In this document: positions 46,573-55,608 of the stretch, in pieces
Position numbering within the stretch: position 1 is the stretch's first letter
Layout: each line of letters opens with the position of its first letter
Source of the DNA: Fabrea salina
Taxonomy: Eukaryota; Ciliophora; Heterotrichea; Heterotrichida; Fabreidae
Assembly (NCBI GenBank): GCA_022984795.1
Contig: JALIHJ010000009.1
Span: forward strand, 248,001 to 312,000
Reading direction: 5' to 3'
DNA: 64,000 nt
Notes under the pieces: generated by a model
What the model was told of the DNA's origin: nothing
The model's input: only the letters and a program-made list of their open reading frames with translations
The model's database searches: none
Program-made: the position numbers and the translations under genes

Positions 46573-47832
46573 TTAGTTCTTTGGCCTATTATACGAAATC
46601 TTAGGGGTGCTTTTTGACCTGTAAGACTTCTTCGGCACGTTAGGGTGGCCTCCAAGAAGCCAAGGGTGCTTTAGAGCCACAGAGGCAGTAGGCCTTTTTT
46701 GGGGGTCAGGCTCCGCTAGGAACCTTATAAAGTCTTTGGCTAGTTCAGAGACATTCCCCCAAATAAACTTGGGAAACTCCAACTTGCATGCTCGGTTCTG
46801 CTCTACTAGTTCTTGTATAGTGTCCCCATAAAATGGAGTGCAGCCACTGAGAACTACGTAAAGCAGAATTCCTACACTGAATATGTCAACTTTGTAGTTG
46901 TACTTCCGGCCTTTAAGTATTTCAGGTGCAGTGTAGCCTGGAGATCCGCACTTGAGACTCTTGCTGTTTTCAGCCCTTTTACAGGCCAGTCCCATGTCTG
47001 AGACTTTGATGTCGTAGTTGTCTGTGGAACACATAAGTATGTTTTCAGGCTTGATGTCCCTGTGAGCTATGCCTTTGGAGTGTAAGTACCTTAAAGTAGT
47101 TAGTAAAGTTTTAATGAACTCAATAGACTCCCTTTCAGAGAATTCCCCCGCCTCCTTCAATCTCCGAAAAAGGTCTCCTTGTGGTGCGTAGTCAAGTATT
47201 AAGTGAACGGAGTCTTCACTTTCGTAAACTTTATGCAGTTTAGTCACATTGGGGTGGTTAATTTTTCTTAGGATTTCTATTTCTTTGGTGAAGTTTTTCA
47301 GTGAGGAGGTTTCTTTCAGTAAAACTTCCTTACACACTGTTTTGACTGCGTAGTTCCTTTTCTGGTGGACTTCAAAGGCCTTGTAGACACTTCCGAAACT
47401 TCCGTTTCCGATCTCTTCCATCATATTGAAGTCGTATTCAATGTCTTTGAAAATGCAGACACTTGCAAGTGCTTTAAGGCACCTTTCAAGCATCTTAGCA
47501 GTTTTCGTATAAAAGTCCTGGAACACTGAGCCACTGCCTAGGCGGAAGCCAAAACGGCGCTGGTCTGCGTTTTCTTCAACAAATGGTTCCACTTGTTTCC
47601 AACTGATGCAGCTCATAAGATAAGGCTCATCCTCTGAGTTAAGGCAGTAAAGGTGTTTTTCTGTCAGAAGGAATTTGTGCTTTTCAAGTTCGTAAATTGA
47701 AATAGGTGTGTAAAGGTAAGCTTTAAGCAACTTTTTACCTTTGATGTGTTTGTGTTTGTATTTTGCAGGGACCATCCAAAACTTCCCCGAAGGATTACAT
47801 CTGTTGTCTTTCTCACTGAAAATAGAATCCAT
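46573..47832 (-). CDS. PH-like domain + Ser/Thr kinase (family member 12)
   Basis: 419 residues, starting MDSIFSEKDNRCNPSGKFW. PH-like domain (AYLYTPIS, RFGFRLG, QDFYTKT, VCIFKDIEYDF) and kinase with GNGSFG loop, YAVK, HRDIKPEN, DMG in place of DFG (metal-binding Asp kept), CGSPGYTAPE and HPWLLGG. A 30-residue basic tail follows. It appears active. It is the upstream same-strand neighbour of the kinase fragment at 44972, which suggests that the two arose by tandem duplication and one then decayed. Confidence 0.9.
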   Translation of the reverse strand: MDSIFSEKDNRCNPSGKFWMVPAKYKHKHIKGKKLLKAYLYTPISIYELEKHKFLLTEKHLYCLNSEDEPYLMSCISWKQVEPFVEENADQRRFGFRLGSGSVFQDFYTKTAKMLERCLKALASVCIFKDIEYDFNMMEEIGNGSFGSVYKAFEVHQKRNYAVKTVCKEVLLKETSSLKNFTKEIEILRKINHPNVTKLHKVYESEDSVHLILDYAPQGDLFRRLKEAGEFSERESIEFIKTLLTTLRYLHSKGIAHRDIKPENILMCSTDNYDIKVSDMGLACKRAENSKSLKCGSPGYTAPEILKGRKYNYKVDIFSVGILLYVVLSGCTPFYGDTIQELVEQNRACKLEFPKFIWGNVSELAKDFIRFLAEPDPQKRPTASVALKHPWLLGGHPNVPKKSYRSKSTPKISYNRPKN

Positions 47833-47885
47833 CTTTTATTACTGAATATGAGCTGAAGTTTAGCTGCTTTAATTTTAACTTAAAC

Positions 47886-48809
47886 TTAGTAACTATCAGT
47901 AAACCCCAACTCATCAATGTACTTTTTAGAACAAACACCTTCACAGAGTTTGTATCTATACTTGAAGAAGAGTTTGTAGTGAGTTCGGATTAAAGACTCC
48001 TCGAACTCAAGCTCTGTGGCTTCAGCTATTTCTTTAAGACTCAGTCGGAGTGCTCTGCTCATGTAAGCAAAAGCGTACACTAGACTAGCAGCCATGCACA
48101 GTTCGTCAAAAACCTCATTTTGAATTATTTGGGGAACTCTAGCCAGCACTTTTTTGCAACTGTTGCTGATGATAGACCCCAGCCCTAGTTTAAACCCCAG
48201 AACACTTATGTAGTTAATTCCTGACGAACAGTTGTTTTCCAAAGGAAAAAACTTAACGGCAACTTTAAAAAAGTTCAGCACCTTCTTAGCCTCAGCCCCA
48301 CACACTGAAAGTATCCTCCTTGCGGTGACAGGGACTCCAAACCTCCGACAGACTATTAAAATCAAAGCACTAATTACAGCTTCGTGCGGACGTGAACGGG
48401 TCAGCTTTTCTTCACAAACCTTTTTAAACATTTTCATAGCTTCAAAAACCACTTCTTCTTTCAGTCCCAAAATCGTTCCGAATTCCTTTAAACTATTGAA
48501 GCCCCTTGAAAATGTTTCATTTTTGGAAAAAAGAGTTTTATTCAAGGTCCATTTGGGCAAGGAAGAGTACTTGGCATGAATGAAAGTCCCCAGTCCTTGG
48601 TCTGACAAAAGAGTGTTGTTTGATGTTCCTGCTCGGCGAGTGTCAGTTAGTCCAATTTCACTGCACTCGTTGTTTGCGTAACTTGCTTCTAAAGACTCGT
48701 CTATGAGTTTAACTGCTGCCACAAGGCCACAGTTTTTGCACACCAGTGTGCCTTCGCTTTGGTCTACTACTAAGTAGTATTTGCAGTTGGAACAAGTCTG
48801 TTCAATCAT
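47886..48809 (-). CDS. Divergent TFIIB-like factor
   Basis: 307 residues from MIEQTCSNCK (ATG 48807-48809). It has a zinc ribbon with CSNCKYY and CKNCG, then two cyclin folds. A short block LSDQGLGTFI is shared with the TFIIB at 12601 (LLSDSGLATYI there), so it is a TFIIB and not Brf or TFB-like. The cyclin folds are strongly diverged (for example around HEAVISALIL). It may serve a promoter subset or life stage (inferred). It is divergent from MPC2, 17 bp between ATGs. Confidence 0.85.
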   Translation of the reverse strand: MIEQTCSNCKYYLVVDQSEGTLVCKNCGLVAAVKLIDESLEASYANNECSEIGLTDTRRAGTSNNTLLSDQGLGTFIHAKYSSLPKWTLNKTLFSKNETFSRGFNSLKEFGTILGLKEEVVFEAMKMFKKVCEEKLTRSRPHEAVISALILIVCRRFGVPVTARRILSVCGAEAKKVLNFFKVAVKFFPLENNCSSGINYISVLGFKLGLGSIISNSCKKVLARVPQIIQNEVFDELCMAASLVYAFAYMSRALRLSLKEIAEATELEFEESLIRTHYKLFFKYRYKLCEGVCSKKYIDELGFTDSY

Positions 48810-48826
48810 TATTGGCCCCCTTATAA
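48810..48826. promoter_or_regulatory. 17-bp divergent spacer
   Basis: Spacer between the TFIIB-like and MPC2 start codons. It has a GGCCCCC block followed by TTATAA against the plus-strand ATG. Confidence 0.5.
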
Positions 48827-49168
48827 ATGGCATTTGGAGTAGTGCCTAAGTTGCAACACTGGGTATTGGCAAAATACAACTGGTCGCCAAGAATGAGGTC
48901 TTTGTTGACGCACCCAGCAGGGCCCTTTACAATTCACTTTTGGTGTCCGATGGTGAAGTGGTGCATAGTTATTGCTAACATTTCAGACCTGAACATACCG
49001 CCTGAAAACATTTCTACAGGGCAGCAGATTGCTGTGACGGGGACAGGGTTTGTGTGGGCGCGGTACTGCACCCAAATCATTCCTAAGAACTGGAACCTGT
49101 TGCTAGTTAACTTCTTTATGGGCTGCACTGGGTTCTACCAACTGTTGAGGAAGTGGACTGCTAAGTAA
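48827..49168 (+). CDS. MPC2: Mitochondrial pyruvate carrier subunit MPC2
   Basis: 113 residues. The family blocks are clear: LLTHPAGPFTIHFWCPMVKW, TGTGFVWARYC and IIPKNWNLLLVNFF, the last being typical of MPC2. Two or three TM segments. With MPC1 it forms the inner-membrane pyruvate importer; no MPC1 is in this window. The TMEM39 gene starts 10 bp after the stop. Confidence 0.94.
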   Translation: MAFGVVPKLQHWVLAKYNWSPRMRSLLTHPAGPFTIHFWCPMVKWCIVIANISDLNIPPENISTGQQIAVTGTGFVWARYCTQIIPKNWNLLLVNFFMGCTGFYQLLRKWTAK

Positions 49169-49178
49169 GTTTAAGTAA

Positions 49179-50231
49179 ATGTTTGGTTTGCTAAATATGA
49201 AAAAGAAAGAAGCAACATACCACTCTCTGGACCTCATCCGCAACAAGTTCGACAAAATAACTACTAAGGCAAACAGGACCTTTGTATTTGAAGCAGAGTT
49301 CTTTGCCCTCACTCTTTTTCAAGTCTGGAACGTGTACTTTGCTTTGTTTTACACTTCTTTCCACAACTATAACTTTGCACTGATGGGGCTGAACACTTGT
49401 GTGTCCCTCAGGAGACTAACACAGAGCACACACTTCCACCTGCTTATGCAGGACCCTCTCAAGCGGGACTGGAAGTTCACTGGCTTGTTGTTGCTTTCTA
49501 TTGGCTACACAATCACCATGGTGCACTGCGTTGCAGTGTTGGTGCTAACTTACACCTGTAATGTTTTCAAAGGGGTTATTTTGCCTATTGCTATTTTCTG
49601 CACTATGTGCCAAAGACCTCCTAGGAAAAGGTACCTAAAGGGCTATGAAGACTGTTTTTACGGACTCAAAAGAATTCTGATTCAAAGCATAGAGGTGACT
49701 TACTGTGCTGGGTACCTGCCTATTCACTTTATCTCTGAAAACGGACTTTTAATAAACACACACCCTTACTTAAACGCTTTGATGCTTCTGGCTTTCACTA
49801 CTTTTGCTGTGCAGTTTGGCGAGTTTATGAGGAAACGCAGTTTGGAACTTTCCTTCCACGCTAAAAGAACGGGGCGCTGGACTAAGGTTGGTTCAGACCC
49901 CTTGTTGCACGAAAAGTGGAACCCCGACACAACTTACTCGAAAGGACAACTTGTTTCTTACAAAGGATGCGTTTTCAGGGCTTCGTCTAGTTTGAACGCT
50001 TCTGAGCCATGCAAAGTCGAGCCTTGCATACTGCATTCGCTCTTTAAGAGTCCTTCCAAAGCAATGCTAAACCTTAACTTCGTCACAACGGGACTGCTGA
50101 TACTGCAACTAGTTATATTTTTGGAGTTGCCTCTGCACCCTTCGTGTTTGGTTTCTTTTGTGTGTTTGGTTTACGTGCTGTTGAGGAACATTAGGATCTA
50201 CCACAAAGTAGTCAAGCAAACCTTCAATTAA
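49179..50231 (+). CDS. TMEM39: TMEM39-family ER membrane protein
   Basis: 350 residues with about seven TM segments. The C-terminal region HEKWNPDTTYSKGQLVSYKG followed by an ALFxxP-like SLFKSPSKAMLNL matches the TMEM39/SUSR2 family well, and the internal HFHLLMQDP segment fits too. TMEM39 proteins act in the ER in COPII-linked secretion and phosphoinositide handling. The product is shorter than the animal proteins (about 480), mainly at the N-terminus. Confidence 0.82.
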   Translation: MFGLLNMKKKEATYHSLDLIRNKFDKITTKANRTFVFEAEFFALTLFQVWNVYFALFYTSFHNYNFALMGLNTCVSLRRLTQSTHFHLLMQDPLKRDWKFTGLLLLSIGYTITMVHCVAVLVLTYTCNVFKGVILPIAIFCTMCQRPPRKRYLKGYEDCFYGLKRILIQSIEVTYCAGYLPIHFISENGLLINTHPYLNALMLLAFTTFAVQFGEFMRKRSLELSFHAKRTGRWTKVGSDPLLHEKWNPDTTYSKGQLVSYKGCVFRASSSLNASEPCKVEPCILHSLFKSPSKAMLNLNFVTTGLLILQLVIFLELPLHPSCLVSFVCLVYVLLRNIRIYHKVVKQTFN

Positions 50232-50256
50232 ATGGCAACATAAACATAACATTTAA

Positions 50257-52872
50257 ATGAACTCAGAAATCCTGGAAGAAGTAAAGGCTTTCCTCAAAAT
50301 AGGCAACCAAAGTGTAAAGAAATTGCAGTGGTGCTTCAATGAGACCAAACAGTCTTATGAAGACAAAGTCTTGAAAATGCAAGAACTCTACGAAAAACTA
50401 GAGTGGCATGACTCAATGCCTTCTGTGGAGAACTCCCTCTACGAAGTCTCTGCTTACATAAAAAGCGAAGTCTCAGGCATTCTAGAAAGTCTCTCCCAAT
50501 ACAGAACTTCTGAGCCACCCCAAGTCTACGCCTCTGCCAAAAAAGCCCTTGAAGAGTTCAAGCAAAGTGACCGCAAACTCAAGAACGCTCGCGACAAACT
50601 AAACACTGCCAAACTAGAGTACTTAACTGCCACTTGCAAAGCCAAAAAGGCCAACAAAGTAGTTAAGTTGGAAGACGACCCCCAAAGAGTAGCTCTTGCT
50701 GAAAAGAACGCTTCCCAAATGAAGGCCCAGGCGGAAAAGGCCTCGGAAGTGTACTTTGCTGCCTTCGCAGAAGAGAAAAGACTCTACTCCGAACACGAAA
50801 CAGCTAGGAAGCTCCTGGTGGACAGCTGCAAAAACACAGAAGAAACCCGAATCGACTCCATAAAAGAACTCGTGAAGAAGTTTGTGGACTCCAAAAAGAA
50901 GCTGTGTTTGAGAAGTCTAGAGTCCCTAGACAACTTGGAAAGCAAAATAAATCAACTAGACACTCACAACAACGTTAACTTCTTTGAAGACAAGCTGCTG
51001 TCCAAAATAGAACCCCCAGAAAAAGCCAAGTGGGTTTCTTACGAAGAGTGGAAAAAAGAACTCAGTGAAGAAGACAAAAACTCTTTTGGAGAAAAAGACT
51101 ACATAGTTTCCGAAAGTGGGTACACTCCTCTGGAAAACAACACAGAAATGATCAAAACTGTAGTCAACTGGATGGTTCCCAAAAGAAGAAGGCTTTCTTT
51201 CAACAGTTCAAACTCCAGTCAAGTAACCCAAGAGTCTTCTGAAGACGAAACTCCCAATCAAGAGTCGCTCCTCTCAAAAGTTTCAAGTGCACTTCAAACC
51301 AAAGAGTTACGCAAGATATTTACTGAAACTCTTTACGTTCGGAAGCACTATTCCTTGTTGGAAAAAGAACACATACTCAGACTAGCCGGACTAGTCACAA
51401 GCATGCTCACTCACATGATTTCTAACGACGAGCACGACACTGTAGTTTTCTACGCAGTAGTGGAGCTCTCCCACACCTTTTACTGTTTGGACCCCCACAA
51501 AAAGCACTTGTACCACTTCGTCAGCCAACACCCTATTTTCAACCAAAAAGAAATGTGGCTCCAAACGTTTGAACTCTTAGTTCTCAACAAAGTTTACGAC
51601 GAGAAACAAAACTTCTACAAAAACAAGTCCAGACTCAAGAAAATCGGAGTCAAAGTCAACAAAGACCCCTACTACAAAAAGTTTTCTTTAGAAAAAACTG
51701 AACAAAACGCTGGCCTCATGCTGCTAACTCAGTTTGCTTTTTACATGGTCAACTTAAAAGTTCCTTTGAGTGTAAGCTACGAAGTTGTGAGTTCAGGTGC
51801 GCAAAGCACAAAACTCCCCTTCAACAAAGTCTTTAGCTTAGTTACAGACCTCCACTCAATACACAACAGGCCTATAATTACTTCTAAAACACAGCCTAAG
51901 TCTACTCAACAAAGGTGCAAGGAAAAGGCTAAGTACGGACAAAACCTAGCTTTGGGCTTAGTAAGTGAGTTCTTGGCCAAACAAGACTTTCTTCCGCTGC
52001 TTTTAGTCCAACGTGAGTGGCACAACTCACTTAAGTTGCAGTTGCTTTCGAAGTGCTTACTTGAAGAACCAAACACAACTTTGAGAAAGTGCTACTGGGC
52101 AGAAGTGCTGACTTACAGTGACTGTGTAGCTTACTCAGAAATCAAAACTAAACTTCAAGAAGACAAGAATAGCATCAAGCAAGTAGAAGAAGTAATAGCT
52201 ATGGACGTGCTGCGTTCTTACAGTGGAAGAACAGACGTAAACTCAGAACTAATTGAAAACGTGTTAAAGGCATACGCTTACTACAACGCTGAAGTGGGGT
52301 ATTGCCAAGGGATGAACTACTTAGCAGGGACTCTCAACTTAGTTTTCGAAGAAGAAGAACAAGTGTTTTGGGCTATGTGTGGACTCATCAAGAAGTTCAA
52401 GATGGAAGAACTTTACTGCGAAGAACTTCCTCGACTTAAGTTTTTCTTTTACACTCTAGACAGACTTATTGGGAACTGCCAGCCTTGTTTGCGAAGCACC
52501 CTAAACGCAGAAATGGTTAGTTCAAGTCACTTCTGTTCTTCGTGGTTGATAACTTTGTTTGGATCCCTTTTGAACAAGAACCCAGAACTTCTGCTTAAGC
52601 TGTGGGACTACTTTTTAAGTGTAAGTTTTACTTAGAAAGGGTGGAAAGTCATCTTCAAGGCCTCTTTGGCAATCACCAAAAAACTAGGTCCCTACCTAGT
52701 GGGACAACCTTTTGAAAAGATTTTGTCAGTACTTACCAATCTAATTAGTCCTCCTCTGGAGATTTTCAATGAGAGCTTCATTGACGAAGTACTCCAAATA
52801 AAAGTCAGCAACTCTATGCTCTGCAGCATCCAAGAAGAATACCAAACCCTAACTGAATCTTTAAAACACTAA
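50257..52872 (+). CDS. F-BAR-like + TBC (Rab-GAP) protein with one intron
   Basis: Two exons, 50257-52620 and 52636-52872; 866 residues. Residues 1-240 form a long helical, charged F-BAR-like region. A middle part of about 350-590 lacks a clear name. The TBC domain at about 590-850 has both catalytic fingers: IAMDVLR (Arg finger) and GYCQGM (Gln finger), then FCSSWLITLF and the KGWKVIFKASLAI block, which is only complete after splicing. It should stimulate GTP hydrolysis by a Rab at curved membranes (inferred). Unspliced message would lack the last 78 residues, part of the TBC domain. Confidence 0.9.
52621..52635 (+). other. 15-nt intron
   Basis: GTAAGTTTTACTTAG, in phase 0. Retention adds VSFT and a TAG stop. 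Removal joins DYFLS to KGWKVIF, a conserved TBC junction. Confidence 0.95.
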
Positions 52873-52883
52873 CTTAAAATAAG

Positions 52884-54251
52884 TTACTTAGGAACGAAAA
52901 GCATCGGTTGGGCATTTTTGATTAAAACTGTAGACTGGCCTTTAGTTACTTGGATACACTCACTTGAGTCAAAAACATTGCAAAGAGTCTTTCCTTCGTC
53001 AAACCCACTTAAGTCCAAACTCAACTGGGTTTCTTGGACTGAGTTAGTTAGAACTATCAAAGACTCGCCCCTACTCATTGCCAAGTAGTTGGTTCCATAA
53101 GCCAAAACCTTGCGAGGGTAGTAGTAAAGGGAGTTTTCCTTGCGGGCTTTAACTATTTGCTTAACTATTTGGTAAGTGGTAGAGTTGGTTTGTGAAAGGT
53201 AACTGAAGTAAAGAGCAGTTGGTCCTTGGTTAAGGCCTTGTTCTACTCCGTAGAATATGAAGGGAATTCCTTCGTCGCACAGTACCCAAGTCAGGGCGTT
53301 TTTGTAAGCATCCAAGTCATTGTTGTGGTAAAGGAACCTGGAATTCATTCTGTCGTCCAAGTAGTTCCCTAGAGCATTTGGGTCTCCATAAGCCTTAGTG
53401 CTGTTGAAGTACTGCACTGAGTACTCCATTGACTTGCCTTCTTTAAGGGTGCTTCGCAGGGTGTAGTAAAGTCCAGTATTTGACACTCCAGACAAAGGGC
53501 CTTGGAAACTTGCTTGGAACTTGTCGTCTCCCTTCCCTACGTCTCCTATAATGTAGGTTCCTGCGTTCTGAGAAAACTCACTTAAAAAGTCTTTTGATAC
53601 AGCCCAAGCAGAGTCTACTCTGAACCCGTCAAAACCAAAAGTGTAAACGAGTTCTGAAATCCAATTAAGCAGTGTTTCCCTCACAAAGGAGTTAGAGTGG
53701 TCTAGGTCAGGCAGTTCCCCAATCCAGCACTTTTCCATCAAGGTTTCGTTCCAAGTAGAAGGTTGGCTGCAGTAAGGGTGGTAGTACTCTCTGCGGTTAA
53801 AAGGACTGATCTTTTGGTAGTTTCCGTAAACGTTGCCTACGTTGTTGATAACTATGTCCAGCATTACGTAGATCCCTCTGCTGTGGCATTCAGTAATCAA
53901 GTCCAGTAAGTCTTGCTGGGTGCCGAAACTAGGGTTGAGGTTGTAGAAATCAACGACATTGTAGCCCTGCCAAGAATGGGGCACGTTGTTGAAAATAGGA
54001 GAAAGCTCAATGGCGTCGAAACCAAGGTTTTGGATGTAGTCTAGGTTCTCTTGAATTCCTTTGAAGTTGCCCCCACACAACCTACTTCCATACTTATAAG
54101 CAGGCAGTCCTGGGCAAGGCGACTTAGTTTCTGAGTCAATTGCGAACCTATCTATAAGTATTTGGTAGACAGTTCTTGACTTCCAGTCCTCTGTGGTTGC
54201 TGCACTGCATATTCCTACCAAGAAGACTCCCAGTACCAAATTCTTCACCAT
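52884..54251 (-). CDS. Secreted GH13 alpha-amylase homologue with altered active site
   Basis: 455 residues from MVKNLVLGVFLVG (ATG 54249-54251). The frame opens 8 codons earlier in A/T-rich leader-like sequence. Signal peptide to about residue 17, then a GH13 barrel close to fungal Taka-type amylases (DYIQNLGFDAIELSP, GYNVVDFYNLNPSFGT, FDGFRVDSA). The nucleophile Asp (about 213) is kept. By eye alignment the general acid Glu is Asp (IGDVGKGD, about 237), the third Asp is Met (MNSRF, about 302) and the substrate His is Asn (DIVINN, about 137). It may be a non-catalytic or changed-specificity homologue. Convergent with the TBC gene, 11 bp between stops. Confidence 0.88.
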   Translation of the reverse strand: MVKNLVLGVFLVGICSAATTEDWKSRTVYQILIDRFAIDSETKSPCPGLPAYKYGSRLCGGNFKGIQENLDYIQNLGFDAIELSPIFNNVPHSWQGYNVVDFYNLNPSFGTQQDLLDLITECHSRGIYVMLDIVINNVGNVYGNYQKISPFNRREYYHPYCSQPSTWNETLMEKCWIGELPDLDHSNSFVRETLLNWISELVYTFGFDGFRVDSAWAVSKDFLSEFSQNAGTYIIGDVGKGDDKFQASFQGPLSGVSNTGLYYTLRSTLKEGKSMEYSVQYFNSTKAYGDPNALGNYLDDRMNSRFLYHNNDLDAYKNALTWVLCDEGIPFIFYGVEQGLNQGPTALYFSYLSQTNSTTYQIVKQIVKARKENSLYYYPRKVLAYGTNYLAMSRGESLIVLTNSVQETQLSLDLSGFDEGKTLCNVFDSSECIQVTKGQSTVLIKNAQPMLFVPK

Positions 54252-54306
54252 TATAATTTTTTTATTGAGAAGCACTTTAAGACAGATGAAAGAATTTCAA
54301 ATATAA

Positions 54307-54774
54307 ATGGAACCTCACTTCAACTCACAAAGTTTGAACACAAACAAACCCTGGGGAATATTTTCATCGGTAGAGTCAGACAGAAGCTCCAGACTTTCAA
54401 GGAGGTACACCAGAGCCCTTAACTCCCAGGTTTTCTTAGAAGAAAATGAGCGCGCAAATGAGTTCAAAGTAGAAAACATCCTCCCTTCCCCGGACCCCAG
54501 ACTGAACAAAGGCAAAATCCACAGAAAACTCACTTACGCAGACGAAGAAACTCTGGACTCAGTTCCTTCCAACAGTTGGAATTCTTTAGGGCCTACGCCT
54601 TGCACTATGTTTTGTCAGATCTGCAAGTCCTACGTCCACACCTGCATTGCACCTAGAAGCCAAAGCAAACTAGGAGGTTTGTTCCAGAAGTTCTTTTCTT
54701 GCTGCCAGTCTTCTTTGTTTGCCTCAGTCCACAAGTGCTCTAGCTGCGGAGCTGTTCTCGGAAGTATACATTAA
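54307..54774 (+). CDS. Small protein with C-terminal LITAF-like zinc domain
   Basis: 155 residues. The first 90 are Ser/Asn/Arg-rich and probably disordered. The end has CQICKSYVHTCI (C-x2-C), a hydrophobic FQKFFSCCQSSLF and HKCSSCGAVLGSIH (H-x-C-x2-C-x4-LG), the layout of LITAF domains, in which the central hydrophobic part dips into the membrane. LITAF proteins sit on endosomes and lysosomes. The hydrophobic insert is short and less greasy than usual, so the call is moderate. Confidence 0.7.
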   Translation: MEPHFNSQSLNTNKPWGIFSSVESDRSSRLSRRYTRALNSQVFLEENERANEFKVENILPSPDPRLNKGKIHRKLTYADEETLDSVPSNSWNSLGPTPCTMFCQICKSYVHTCIAPRSQSKLGGLFQKFFSCCQSSLFASVHKCSSCGAVLGSIH

Positions 54775-54785
54775 TCTACCTGCCC

Positions 54786-54800
54786 AATATTTAATTATTT
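54786..54800 (-). repeat. Target-site duplication, left copy (LINE copy D)
   Basis: AATATTTAATTATTT, repeated at 55589-55603. Confidence 0.88.
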
Positions 54801-55588
54801 TTTATTTATTTGTTATGTTATCAAGCCCTTGGGCCTTTTTAAAGTTACAGTGAGAGGGGTTTGCTTCGCGGGTCCTTTGTTTCGCTTGCATTTCCTCTTC
54901 TTCCGAGCACAGTCGTTTGGGTTTTTTGTGTTTGTTGTTTGTCTGGTGTCCATTTTTGTGCTTCTGGGTAGTTGAGGTTCTTTCTGTTTTTGTGAGAGAT
55001 TCCTTCTTTGTTTTCTTGTGTCCAGTCTTGTTTCTTCGAAAGTTGTTTGGGCTTTGTCCCGTTTTGTCTTTTCTTCAACCATAATTGGTTCTTCATCGTC
55101 CAGGTTTCTCGTGATTGCATCGAACAATTTGTCTTCTTTGCTTTTTTCAGTGAGAGTTTCCTTGGTCTTTCTTTGTGGATTTTTTGTTGCGAGCTCCATG
55201 TCTTCATCCGGGTTCTCTTCCGTATTTAGCTCTAGGAGTACTTCCAGGTCCGAGTCTTCTTCTGAGTCTAGGTCTGTGTCTTCTTTCCAGCTTAGGTAAG
55301 AATCTATATCTGAGTCTGAGTTCTCCTCGAAGTCTGAGTCTTCGCTCCATTGGTCGTCTGAGTATTGCTCCTCTTCAGTTAAGGTCACAGAGCCCCGGAG
55401 GCTCCTGTGCTTTCTTAAGGTGTCTAGGAAGTTAGCGAAGTAATCGCAGCCTTTTGGCCTTTCTGTGCTTTCGTCATCTGATGATTCTGAGTACATCATT
55501 TGATCCGTTATTTTTTTGATGTGATACTTCAGTGTTGACTTGTCTATTGTTAGGAAATTCGGGTCCCCTATCAAGTGTCTACCTTCGG
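54801..55588 (-). mobile_element. 5'-truncated LINE-like element, copy D of family 2
   Basis: About 788 bp, minus strand, with the A/T tail at the left. The open frame for the acidic/basic protein tail is the same as in copy C, and copy D extends about 33 bp further at its 5' end (codons for GDPNFLTIDKST). The two copies differ in their tails and 5' ends but I see no change in the shared part, so at least one is very recent. The insertion left the NadD gene with a complete short upstream region because the target-site duplication copied it. Confidence 0.87.
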
Positions 55589-55603
55589 AATATTTAATTA
55601 TTT
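55589..55603 (-). repeat. Target-site duplication, right copy (LINE copy D)
   Basis: Exact repeat of 54786-54800. It sits 5 bp before the NadD ATG and probably forms part of its upstream signal. Confidence 0.88.
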
Positions 55604-55608
55604 GATAA

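Noticed and set aside
50314-50328. GTAAAGAAATTGCAG inside the TBC gene, a possible intron
   Set aside because: No TAC at positions 9-11, no stop on retention, and the frame reads well through it.
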